This document shows, in pieces, positions 7,315 to 14,223 of a DNA stretch of 17,103 nucleotides. This DNA comes from an uncultured Oxalobacter sp. (GTDB lineage Bacteria > Pseudomonadota > Gammaproteobacteria > Burkholderiales > Burkholderiaceae_D): contig CALGGD010000212.1 of assembly GCA_937916185.1 (NCBI GenBank), forward strand, positions 1-17,103, written 5' to 3'. The translations under genes and the position numbers were made by a program. The stretch's first letter is position 1. Each line of letters opens with the position of its first letter. The notes under the pieces are model-generated. The model searched no databases and was not told where the DNA came from. It was given only the letters and a program-made list of their open reading frames with translations.

Positions 7315-8604
7315 TCAGATAACAGCGTTGTCTTTCATGGACTGAACGTCAGCGTCGCTGTAACCAAGTTCTTTCAGGATTTCAACAGAGTGTTCGCCCA
7401 GCAATGGTGCACGGGTGATTTCTGGTTTGAAGTCGGAGAACTTGAATGGAGCGCCAACGGTCAGGTAGTTACCGCGGACTTCGTCGGTGACTTCGACAAC
7501 GGTACCAACTTTACGCAGGGATGGATCGACTGCCAGGTCTTTCATGGACATGACAGGACCGCATGGAATGCCGTATTCAGCAGCCCAGTTGGTGACTTCG
7601 AATTTATCCTTGTCGGTGAACTTGGTTTCGATGAATGCGAAGATGTTCATCAGCTTGTCAACACGGCCTTCGAAGGTGTTGTAGGCTGGGTCATCTTTCC
7701 ATTCTGGCTTGTCGATCATATCGCAGATCTGTGGCCACATGTTTGCAGCGATGGTGAAGTAGACATAGCAGTCATTGTCGCCGTCATGTGCTGGTTTGCA
7801 TTTCAGCATCCAGCCTGGCTGACCGCCGCCACCTGCGTTACCGCCACGTGGAACAGAGTCGATGTTGTCAAAAGACATTGGCTTGCCGTCTTTGTCGAAA
7901 GCAAAGTTAGGCTGTGCCTGTGGGTATTCAGCCAGGATACCGGTACGTTCCAGACGCTGCTGGTCACGCAGTTTGATGCGGACCAGGTTCAGAACGCAGT
8001 CCTGCATTGCGCAAGCAACTTTCTGACCGCGACCGGTGAGTTCACGCATACGCAGGGCAGCCAAGATACCGATCAGCAGGTGCATACCGGAGTTGGAGTC
8101 ACCCAGAGCAGCACCGGAAACGGTTGGAGGACCATCCCAGAAACCGGTGGTAGCAGCTGCACCGCCGGAGCACTGTGCAACGTTTTCATAAACTTTCAGG
8201 TGTTCGTTGGCATGACCTTCAGCATAGCCCTTGACGGATGCAACAATCATACGTGGGTTCAGTTCCTGGATTTTTGCCCAGGAGAAGCCCAGACGGTCCA
8301 GAACACCGGGACCGAAGTTTTCGACCAAGACGTCGGACTGCTGGACCAACTTCGTCAGAACGTCTTTACCCTGTGGAGACTTCATATCCAGTTCGATGGA
8401 ACGTTTGTTACCATTGAACATGGTGAAGTACAGGGAGTCAACACCTGGTTTGTCCTGCAGCCAGCCACGGGTCATGTCACCGGAGCCACGGCGTTCAATC
8501 TTGATGACTTCTGCGCCCAGGAAACCCATCATCTGGGTACAGGCAGGACCTGCCTGAACGTGGGTCATATCAAGAACCTTGATACCTTCTAATGGTTTAG
8601 TCAT
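7315..8604 (-). CDS. frc: Formyl-CoA:oxalate CoA-transferase
   Basis: Class III CoA-transferase that moves CoA from formyl-CoA to oxalate, giving oxalyl-CoA for decarboxylation; with oxalyl-CoA decarboxylase it drives oxalate catabolism in the cytoplasm. The 429 residues match the O. formigenes enzyme (428 as I recall it) almost end to end. Known active-site positions keep their numbers: Q17, W48, Y139, the catalytic D169 (AALGDSNSG) and the glycine loop GGGG at 258-261. A variable stretch near residues 271-279 differs from the type enzyme, arguing for another Oxalobacter lineage. The ATG at 8604 has AAGGAAA upstream. Arginine is mostly CGT and the codon bias is strong, as in a highly expressed gene. 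No oxc gene lies next to it. Confidence 0.98.
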   Translation of the reverse strand: MTKPLEGIKVLDMTHVQAGPACTQMMGFLGAEVIKIERRGSGDMTRGWLQDKPGVDSLYFTMFNGNKRSIELDMKSPQGKDVLTKLVQQSDVLVENFGPGVLDRLGFSWAKIQELNPRMIVASVKGYAEGHANEHLKVYENVAQCSGGAAATTGFWDGPPTVSGAALGDSNSGMHLLIGILAALRMRELTGRGQKVACAMQDCVLNLVRIKLRDQQRLERTGILAEYPQAQPNFAFDKDGKPMSFDNIDSVPRGGNAGGGGQPGWMLKCKPAHDGDNDCYVYFTIAANMWPQICDMIDKPEWKDDPAYNTFEGRVDKLMNIFAFIETKFTDKDKFEVTNWAAEYGIPCGPVMSMKDLAVDPSLRKVGTVVEVTDEVRGNYLTVGAPFKFSDFKPEITRAPLLGEHSVEILKELGYSDADVQSMKDNAVI

Positions 8605-8700
8605 TTCTTAATTTCCTTGTCGTTGTACAACTACAGTTTTTTCCCGCAGAAACCCCCAAGGAAGCCCTGAAGCCCTACGGAAAGAAAGCTTCGCTTACAG

Positions 8701-8766
8701 CATAAAGTACTACCTTCTGATTGCACAGCTTTATGAGGAATCCCCAAAAGCAGGGCAAGCTTTATG
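8701..8766. repeat. Three CTTTATG elements in the frc leader
   Basis: CATAAAG at 8701-8707 is inverted relative to AGCTTTATG at 8727-8735 and AGCTTTATG at 8758-8766. The two direct copies are 31 bases apart, about three helical turns. They lie between the proposed frc promoter and the coding start, so they could be operator sites or leader structure. Confidence 0.35.
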
Positions 8767-8778
8767 TATAGCCCTTAT

Positions 8779-8806
8779 ATTTTACAAGATAGCCTGTTTA
8801 AATCAA
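8779..8806 (-). promoter_or_regulatory. Candidate sigma-70 promoter of frc
   Basis: On the minus strand, TTGATT (8806-8801), a 16-base spacer, then TAAAAT (8784-8779; five of six consensus bases). Transcription from here would leave a leader of about 170 bases before the frc ATG, long for an ordinary gene. Confidence 0.5.
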
Positions 8807-8824
8807 GCATTCATGCTGTGAATG
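8806..8824. promoter_or_regulatory. Palindrome next to the frc -35 box
   Basis: Overlapping dyads AGCAT-TC-ATGCT (8806-8817) and CATTCA-TGCTG-TGAATG (8808-8824) lie directly upstream of the proposed -35 hexamer, a usual place for an activator site. The second dyad could instead be a weak end-of-transcript hairpin for the regulator gene, whose stop is at 8829, but no T run follows. Confidence 0.35.
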
Positions 8825-8828
8825 GTCA

Positions 8829-10154
8829 TCAAACCGATGGATTTTCTTTCAATTTGGCGAGTTTACGGTAAAGGGTGCGTTCACTGATGCCAAGCTGTTC
8901 CGCCAGATTCTTCCGGCTGCCTTTGAAATGGGCCAGCAGCTGGTTGTCGCTGTCTGGTGGTATAAGGATGTTTTCCAGCGTCTGACCGGTTTCAGCCATG
9001 TCAGGAAGCCGCAGGTGTTCCGGCTTGATTGTCCCGTCATCACAGAGCAGGCATGCCCGCTCAATGATAGCTTTCAGTTCACGGATATTGCCAGGGTAAG
9101 TGTAGGTCTGTAGAGCATAGCTGGCCTCATCCGACAGGGTGGGCGGCACATCATTTGAGAAATGCTTCAGGAAAATCTGGCTGAGGAAAGGGATGTCTTC
9201 AGGTCTGTCCCGCAGTGCAGGCAGCGTGATGGGAAAACGGTTCAGGCGGTAATACAGGTCTTCCCGGAAAAGCCCCTGTTCCACCTGTTTCTGTAAGTGG
9301 TCTGAACTGGAAGCGATGATGCGGATATCGGTCTTCTGGGTATTGATGGTATCTGCATGGCTGTAGATATTGGTTTCCAGCAGGCTGGCGACCCTTGCCT
9401 GGAGATAGGGCGAAAGACCTGAAACATTGTTCAGGAACAATGTCCCACCATTGACGGTATCCAGGATACCCTTTGCCTTAGCGTTCCTGGCTGTCCTGTC
9501 CGGGGATTTCTGACCAAAGAAAAGGGTTTCAAACTGGCTGTCTGTCAGACTGGGGCAGTCAACGGTGGCGAAAGGTGCAGCACACCGTTTGCCGGATTGG
9601 TGGAGGTACTGCGCAACGGCATTCTTGCCGGTGCCGGTTTCTCCTTCAATCAGGACGGCGATGTCTGATGAAGCGGCTTTATCAAGCAGACGCATCATTT
9701 CCTGGAACGGTTCAGAGATGCCTTTCAGCTGACCGGAAGGGAGGCGTCTAACGGTTTTGAGTGGATTGATTTTTTCCACAAAACCAATGATGTCTGCCTG
9801 GCTATTCTTGATGGGAGTCAGTGCGATGCTGACATATTCCTCACCTTCAGGTGTGTTGTGCATGTGGAGTACATGTTCTGTCTTGCCGGATTCCAGGCTT
9901 TTTTTCAGTGGGCAGGACTCACCAGACCGGTCACAGGGCAGGTCATATCCATGGGAGACTTCATAGCAGGTTTTCCCGATGACGGAGCTCTGGGAGTTGC
10001 AGTATTTCCGGAAAGCAGGATTGACACTGATGATTCGGTATTCCGCATCGAACAGCAGATGGGGTTCCGTGAGGGATTGCAGGAATGCGGAAAGCTGGCT
10101 GAAAGACATGGTGTTTACCGGATTATGCCGTTTTTCTGAAACCACTGCTGCCAC
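8829..10154 (-). CDS. PAS - AAA+ (sigma-54 activator type) - HTH regulator with degenerate AAA+ motifs
   Basis: A transcriptional regulator built like an NtrC-class activator. A PAS domain covers about residues 20-130 and carries a cysteine pattern C63, C74, C81 (CYEVSHGYDLPC..CPL), suggesting a metal, heme or redox sensor. AAA+ is about 145-370: Walker A GETGTGKN (171-178), FREDLYYRLN (296-305) and GNIREL (355-360) are intact. The GAFTGA loop is gone (about 214-228 reads FGQKSPDRTARNAKA), and Walker B is GGTLFLNN (237-243) where the family has LFLDE. A Fis-type HTH is at 412-435. The GTG at 10154 lies six bases after the esterase stop (coupling); an ATG at 10109 that drops 15 residues is an equal alternative. 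It probably does not activate sigma-54 RNA polymerase. Its position suggests control of frc. Confidence 0.85.
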   Translation of the reverse strand: MAAVVSEKRHNPVNTMSFSQLSAFLQSLTEPHLLFDAEYRIISVNPAFRKYCNSQSSVIGKTCYEVSHGYDLPCDRSGESCPLKKSLESGKTEHVLHMHNTPEGEEYVSIALTPIKNSQADIIGFVEKINPLKTVRRLPSGQLKGISEPFQEMMRLLDKAASSDIAVLIEGETGTGKNAVAQYLHQSGKRCAAPFATVDCPSLTDSQFETLFFGQKSPDRTARNAKAKGILDTVNGGTLFLNNVSGLSPYLQARVASLLETNIYSHADTINTQKTDIRIIASSSDHLQKQVEQGLFREDLYYRLNRFPITLPALRDRPEDIPFLSQIFLKHFSNDVPPTLSDEASYALQTYTYPGNIRELKAIIERACLLCDDGTIKPEHLRLPDMAETGQTLENILIPPDSDNQLLAHFKGSRKNLAEQLGISERTLYRKLAKLKENPSV

Positions 10155-10160
10155 GGTTTA

Positions 10161-10898
10161 TCAGGAGGCTTCCTTGAGGAAAAAGTCCAAAGCTGCCTCG
10201 ACAACCGACTGATGGATCAGATGGCGTCCATGGAACTCATGGAAGATGACATCGTAGCCATTCTGCTTGAGTTCCTTGTAATGGAAAAAGCCACTGGTGT
10301 TCATCGGAAGCTGCTCGTCTTCTGGACTGTGGGCGATGAAGACCTTTGGCTTACCGCGCGGCACATACAGGTTCATGAATCCACCGGACAAAGCAATGAT
10401 ATGGGACAGGATATGGCCATTGGAGAGTCCAATCGAGAGGGAATAGCTGGCGCCATCCGAGAAACCGCAGAATCCAAAATGATTGGTGTCAATCGTGAAA
10501 TGAGTATTGAAATCGGTCAACGCCTGGTCCAGTTTCTGAAGGTCAGGTCCATTGCCACCGACGGTCAGGTCCCAGGTCTGATAGGTGGATTGGGGGAGCA
10601 TCAGCAGGAATTTATGTTTTTCTGCATGGGACTGGAAATCAGGCAGGACTTTCTGGGCACTGCCACCGGCACCATGGAACATGACCAGCAGCTTGGCAGG
10701 TTTTGAGGTATCCATGCCTTCTGGGACAAACAGCAGGGTATCGCGTTCATTGGGTTCGCCACAGGATGCGTTCAGTTTATGGATTCCCGGCGGCAGTGGG
10801 TCACCGGTTGCCGGTTTCGGCTGGAATGTCAGATGTCCCAAGATGGATGGCGGCAGGAAACTGTACATCGCTGAATCGGTTGGGAATTTGCTGTTCAT
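10161..10898 (-). CDS. Small alpha/beta-hydrolase, serine esterase (carboxylesterase/phospholipase-like)
   Basis: Predicted serine hydrolase of 245 residues. The ATG at 10898 has AGGGA eight bases upstream and is preferred to an upstream in-frame ATG at 10943, which falls inside the proposed promoter. The oxyanion-hole loop is HGAGGS (75-80), the nucleophile S147 in GFSDGAS, the likely acid D194 (HSPEDEQLP) and the histidine H226 (FHGRH), in the usual order. There is no clear signal peptide, so a cytoplasmic enzyme is likely. The substrate cannot be read from sequence. It is followed after six bases by the PAS regulator, so the two are probably one operon. Confidence 0.8.
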   Translation of the reverse strand: MNSKFPTDSAMYSFLPPSILGHLTFQPKPATGDPLPPGIHKLNASCGEPNERDTLLFVPEGMDTSKPAKLLVMFHGAGGSAQKVLPDFQSHAEKHKFLLMLPQSTYQTWDLTVGGNGPDLQKLDQALTDFNTHFTIDTNHFGFCGFSDGASYSLSIGLSNGHILSHIIALSGGFMNLYVPRGKPKVFIAHSPEDEQLPMNTSGFFHYKELKQNGYDVIFHEFHGRHLIHQSVVEAALDFFLKEAS

Positions 10899-10942
10899 GG
10901 TTCTGATCCCTGGTTGTTCTTGTTGATGGTTCAATCCAAGCA

Positions 10943-10969
10943 AGTATAGCAGATGGATTCAGTCTGCAA
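10943..10969 (-). promoter_or_regulatory. Candidate promoter of the esterase-regulator operon
   Basis: On the minus strand, TTGCAG (10969-10964), 15 bases, then TGC-TATACT with an extended -10 TG (-10 hexamer 10948-10943). The predicted start leaves a leader of about 38 bases. No terminator follows sdaAA, so some read-through from the sda operon is also possible. Confidence 0.45.
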
Positions 10970-10995
10970 GTGCCTGCATGGGTGGATGGCTGCCA

Positions 10996-11880
10996 TCAAT
11001 CGAATTGGTTCTTTTTGTTGATTTCCTTGAGGATGACCTTGGCGGTCGGTGTCGATGCCAGGCCTCCCCGTGCGGTTTCTTTCAGGTCTGGGGACATCAG
11101 GTCACCGACTGAGCGCATCGCATCAATGACTTCATCGGTTGGAATCCTGTGATGGATGCCGGCAAGTGCCATGTTGGCGCAGGAGATGGCGTTCATTGCG
11201 CCGATGACATTGCGTTGGACGCAGGGAATCTCGACCAGCCCTGCAATCGGGTCGCAGACCAGTCCCATCAGGTTGGAGATTGCCATGGCACAGGCATGGG
11301 CGCACATTTCAGCAGTTCCTTTGCCGAGCCAGGTGAGTGCGGTTGCCGCCATGGCGGAGGCGGTGCCGACTTCTGCCTGGCAGCCTCCTTCAGAACCGGC
11401 AATGGATGACCTAGTGGCGATAATCTGGCCAAATCCAGCGGCAACATACAGTGCCTGTACAACCAAATCATCGGGAATCTGCCTGGCTTTTACCAAAGGC
11501 AGGAGCACTGCTGGCATGACGCCACAGGAACCGGCTGTCGGCGTAGCGACAATCCGTTTCATACAGGCATTGCATTCACTGACTTTAAGTGCTGTAGTGA
11601 TGATTTCATTCATGAAACTGTCCCCGTAGAGCAGGTTCTGCTCTTGGGCAAGCCGCATTCTTTCACCATCTCCACCGACAAGCCCGCTGTTGGAACGGTC
11701 ATTGGGATTGTAGCTGTCAACCGAGTGTTTCATTGCATCCCAGAAATACTGCATCTGCTTCAGTGAATTTTCCCGGGACAGGTTTTGTCCACCCAAGTCA
11801 TCCTTCAAGATGGTTTCCCAGAGCGGCAGGTTGTCTGCATGGTTCTGTTCAAGGAGTTCTTTGACTGATTGGAATGCCAT
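10996..11880 (-). CDS. sdaAA: L-serine dehydratase, iron-sulfur-dependent, alpha subunit
   Basis: Catalytic, iron-sulfur-bearing subunit of the two-component L-serine ammonia-lyase (L-serine to pyruvate and ammonia), oxygen-sensitive and cytoplasmic. It has 294 residues, normal for the split form. C167 (SEGGCQAE), C209 (GLVCDPIAG) and C220 (EIPCVQRN) have the same 42 and 11 spacing as the [4Fe-4S] ligands described for the Legionella enzyme. TPTAGSCG (113-120) is another family signature. The ATG at 11880 gives MAFQSVKELL. The gene starts three bases after the sdaAB stop, so the two subunits are translated together. Symbol by homology with the Bacillus naming. Confidence 0.95.
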   Translation of the reverse strand: MAFQSVKELLEQNHADNLPLWETILKDDLGGQNLSRENSLKQMQYFWDAMKHSVDSYNPNDRSNSGLVGGDGERMRLAQEQNLLYGDSFMNEIITTALKVSECNACMKRIVATPTAGSCGVMPAVLLPLVKARQIPDDLVVQALYVAAGFGQIIATRSSIAGSEGGCQAEVGTASAMAATALTWLGKGTAEMCAHACAMAISNLMGLVCDPIAGLVEIPCVQRNVIGAMNAISCANMALAGIHHRIPTDEVIDAMRSVGDLMSPDLKETARGGLASTPTAKVILKEINKKNQFD

Positions 11881-11883
11881 GGT

Positions 11884-12546
11884 CTATTCCTTGTTCAAGT
11901 AGGTCACTTTCGGGAAGCGCTCAATCTGTGAGAGCTGGTCAATCAGCTCCTGTGGGATTTTGTTGTCACATTCGAGAATCATCACGGCACTGCCACCTTT
12001 GGAATGCCGGTAAAGCTGCATGTTGGCGATGTTGATATTGTGTTGGCCAAGCAGCGAAGTGACCATGGCAACAGCGCCTGGACGGTCTTGGCTGGCATGG
12101 ACGATCAGGGTGTTCTCATTGCCGGAGAAGTTGGCGGTGATGCCATCAATGGATGAAACAAGGATTCTGCCTCCCCCCAATGAGGATGCGGTCATTTCCA
12201 GTTTCCTGCCATGTTCACCTGTCAGTCTCAGCCGGGTCGAGTTGGGATGGGCATTGGGAATATGGATTGAATGGATTTCAATCGTCAATCCTGCATTCTT
12301 CGCCAGTTCCAGACTTTGAGGGATACGGCTGTCATCCTGTTGTATGCCAAGCAGACCTGCGACAATGGCGCGGTCGGTGCCATGTCCAGAACCCGTCATC
12401 GCAAAGGAACCATGGAGACCGATATCTGCCTTGATGGGGCGTTCACACAGCAGTTTCCGCGCCACCAGTCCAATCCTCACGGCACCGGCCGTATGGGAGC
12501 TGGACGGTCCAATCATGACAGGGCCGATAATGTCGAACAGTTTCAT
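11884..12546 (-). CDS. sdaAB: L-serine dehydratase, iron-sulfur-dependent, beta subunit
   Basis: Partner subunit of the split serine dehydratase. The ATG at 12546 (MKLFDIIGPV) is chosen because it gives 220 residues, the family length, and starts at the conserved block; a start further upstream at 12600 would add 18 non-conserved residues. IGPSSSHTAGA (12-22) and GSGHGTDRA (52-60) are the conserved phosphate/substrate-loop motifs. A C-terminal ACT domain covers about 146-220 (NTLIVHASQDRPGAVA onwards), which in this family is thought to take part in allosteric control by L-serine. First gene of the sdaAB-sdaAA operon. Confidence 0.94.
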   Translation of the reverse strand: MKLFDIIGPVMIGPSSSHTAGAVRIGLVARKLLCERPIKADIGLHGSFAMTGSGHGTDRAIVAGLLGIQQDDSRIPQSLELAKNAGLTIEIHSIHIPNAHPNSTRLRLTGEHGRKLEMTASSLGGGRILVSSIDGITANFSGNENTLIVHASQDRPGAVAMVTSLLGQHNINIANMQLYRHSKGGSAVMILECDNKIPQELIDQLSQIERFPKVTYLNKE

Positions 12547-12677
12547 CTTTCGTTCATCCCAAAAATCTGTACTGGATAGCGATTTTATTTCTATTTTCAC
12601 TTAGGGGAAACAGCTTGATTATCCATCAGTGTGACAAAATTGTGGCAGAAAGCCTGATGTTCCCCGTCATGAAGTGC

Positions 12678-12701
12678 GGTTTCCTGTCGAAGGCAGGAAC
12701 C
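12678..12701 (-). promoter_or_regulatory. Hairpin in the sdaAB leader region
   Basis: On the minus strand, GGTTCCTG, seven bases, CAGGAAACC: an 8-bp stem with one bulged A. It lies about 130 bases upstream of the sdaAB start. There is no T run, so it is not an intrinsic terminator. It could be part of a regulatory leader. Confidence 0.3.
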
Positions 12702-13053
12702 AGTCTCTCTTCCTGACCATCATATCATCGGAAATCTTTGGCAAAAGCAAGCGACCTTTTATGCCATAGGTGTTCCTATTATTTTGGCGAAACTGTTCAT
12801 ATATTGCATTAAAGATGCAATCATCAATCTTCTTATAGCAGGAAGGCAGTTTTATTCAAAAAGTCTCAAGGAATATATCAAGTTTATTGTCTAAGATAAT
12901 CGGTTGCCATGAAATCAGGCAACAATCAATGTTAAGAAAAGCTATCGCCTTATTCTTCATCAAATTCTGCTGAAATTATCAGAAACAGATTTTTTCGATG
13001 ACGGAACATTATTCAACAACAGACATCCATGATGAATAAGATACGACTAATAC

Positions 13054-13090
13054 TTTCGGCAATCCATTGCCGAAAATATAGGATTTTTTG
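13054..13090 (+). terminator. Perfect hairpin followed by a T run, without an annotated gene upstream
   Basis: TTTCGGCAAT (13054-13063) and ATTGCCGAAA (13066-13075) are exactly complementary. A run of T at 13085-13090 follows on the plus strand after ATATAGGA. It may end an unannotated plus-strand transcript; it could also be a protein-binding dyad. Confidence 0.4.
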
Positions 13091-13198
13091 GAATTCTGAC
13101 AAATGTTTCAAGAAGATGTTTCATTGAAAAACGGTAATAGCAATCGAAAATAAAACATGACGATGTTGTCTAGTCAAATTTTACACGCCGCACAGAAA

Positions 13199-13226
13199 CC
13201 AATATGCGTTATTGAACGCATATTGG
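13199..13226 (-). terminator. Perfect 12-bp hairpin after the hypothetical gene
   Basis: CCAATATGCGTT (13199-13210), loop ATTG, AACGCATATTGG (13215-13226). It is 29 bases downstream of the stop of the minus-strand hypothetical gene. The following minus-strand sequence is TTTCTG, a poor T run, so terminator efficiency is doubtful. Confidence 0.5.
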
Positions 13227-13254
13227 CAATATACCAAAAAAGACTGAGCGACAG

Positions 13255-13617
13255 TCAACGCCGCATCAGACCGTACCGCTGTATCAGGTTCTGGGCTTTG
13301 TTGAGCGGGACATGCGCCCATCCAAAGAGGTCACGTTCAACCACAGGATCAGCAAATCTGACAAAGGCAGTGAAAATCCTTTCTCCCCCTGTATAGACCT
13401 TCTCATCAACAAAGCTGAAAGCCCGGAATTTGCTGCAGCGTCTAAGCCAGTGCACAAAATCATCAAAGGACATATCAAGCCGCTTCCTACCATCAGGACT
13501 GCGGCAGTCCAGTTCATCAATCAGTGTAGAGTCAGCCAACCCCCAAGCATCCGAAAAAGCCTGGATAAGCTGGTCGTCAGACAGCCGAGGATTGTTGTAA
13601 AAGGTACGGTCAAGCAT
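13255..13617 (-). CDS. Hypothetical protein, 120 residues
   Basis: I do not recognise this protein. It looks real: ATG at 13617 with AAGGA ten bases upstream, codon use like neighbouring genes, and a balanced soluble composition. It is acidic and helical in the first half (DDQLIQAFSDAWG, DFVHWLRRC), and ends in a basic NLIQRYGLMRR. There is no signal peptide or membrane segment. The single cysteines C38 and C61 make no metal motif. It is flanked by a palindrome upstream (13650-13666) and a hairpin downstream, and stands alone between hairpin-rich and AT-rich non-coding DNA, as a recently gained or lineage-specific gene might. Confidence 0.6.
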   Translation of the reverse strand: MLDRTFYNNPRLSDDQLIQAFSDAWGLADSTLIDELDCRSPDGRKRLDMSFDDFVHWLRRCSKFRAFSFVDEKVYTGGERIFTAFVRFADPVVERDLFGWAHVPLNKAQNLIQRYGLMRR

Positions 13618-13649
13618 AAAACGAAATCCTTAATCCAATAATAAACGGA

Positions 13650-13666
13650 CTCTGTTTAAAACAGAG
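13650..13666. promoter_or_regulatory. Palindrome CTCTGTTT-A-AAACAGAG
   Basis: Perfect 8-bp arms around one base, 33 bases upstream of the hypothetical gene start. Operator-like; shares the TGTTTnAAACA core with the palindrome at 7003-7016. Confidence 0.4.
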
Positions 13667-13920
13667 GGTTTGTTTCGATTTTTATTAAATAAAACTAATA
13701 AACAAAAAGAGAGAATTGCAATAAGAATCTTTATGTTTAATTTTAATAGATGTATTTTGAAATTGGAAGTGTTTTCTAAAAGAAAAATGAATTTGAAATG
13801 CAAAAAGAATAAAATTGTTGTTTTTTTAATGAATTATGAACAATGTGGAAATTTACGATTCAGGAAATATTGTTTTGTTTAGTTGTGGAAGGTAAAAAAT
13901 CAAAAGATTGTTTGAAGGGA
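13667..13920. other. Extremely AT-rich non-coding block
   Basis: Bases 13681-13860 hold only 34 G/C in 180 (19%). A 70-codon open frame at 13670-13882 is made of the Lys, Asn, Phe and Ile codons expected from such composition and is not supported. The block may be transferred DNA, a target for an AT-binding nucleoid protein, or a decayed insertion. Confidence 0.65.
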
Positions 13921-14223
13921 TTATTTGAACAAAAGGCATTGTGATAAATACACAGGCTGGAGGCAGGAAAGGTTCCGGGACAGTCGATTCCTTGATGGAG
14001 AAATAGGAGATATTGAAACATATATCGACCATGAATCATGCTCAGGAGGCAATTTGACTGACAGGGTGATAGACAAGGTGCAGAGTCGGTATTCTGGGGT
14101 TTTATGCATTCTGTGGATGGTTTCTGTAAAATGTCAGTTGTCTGCCCATCTGGTGTTGTGATGGGGTTTGCGCACAGGTTTTAGGCCGTCTTTTGCTGTG
14201 AGATGGCGGGAAAGGGGTATGAG
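13921..14223. other. Intergenic region upstream of proC
   Basis: Composition returns to normal. Short open frames occur on both strands, but none has a good start or recognisable content. I see nothing certain here; it must carry the proC promoter, of which only the ribosome site AAAGGGG next to 14224 is clear. Confidence 0.5.

Larger units (their letters stand above)
12547..13254. other. Gene-free stretch upstream of the serine dehydratase operon, rich in hairpins
   Basis: About 700 bases with no supported protein gene on either strand. Besides the hairpins listed separately it contains ATTGCAT-TAAAG-ATGCAAT (12803-12821) and GTTGCC-nine-GGCAAC (12903-12923). The part next to sdaAB must hold its promoter and leader, but I found no clear sigma-70 pair. 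I looked for the conserved core of a glycine riboswitch and did not see it. Confidence 0.6.

Noticed and set aside
7119..7322. A 67-codon plus-strand frame downstream of the AT-rich block
   Set aside because: It lacks a Shine-Dalgarno, runs through the frc terminator and ends inside frc.
7297..8592. A 431-codon open frame on the plus strand running through nearly all of frc
   Set aside because: It is exactly antisense to frc. Strong codon bias in a highly expressed gene removes the codons whose complements are stops. The translation has no recognisable domain and is unusually rich in Phe, Val and Thr.
8605..8828. Sigma-54 (-24/-12) promoter for frc, given the neighbouring NtrC-like gene
   Set aside because: I saw no TGGCAC-N5-TTGC-type element on either strand, and the regulator lacks GAFTGA.
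12600..12780. Glycine riboswitch or another known riboswitch upstream of sdaAB
   Set aside because: GAGAG and hairpins occur, but the conserved CCGAAGG and CTCAGG-AAAGGAC blocks of a glycine aptamer are absent, and I could not fit a TPP or guanidine consensus.
13670..13882. A 70-codon frame in the AT-rich block
   Set aside because: Its composition (Lys, Asn, Phe, Ile) is what a 19% G/C sequence gives by chance, and there is no ribosome site or known motif.
13925..14161. A 78-codon plus-strand frame before proC, starting with TTG
   Set aside because: Rare start without a ribosome site, no recognisable content, and an opposing frame of similar length in the same place.
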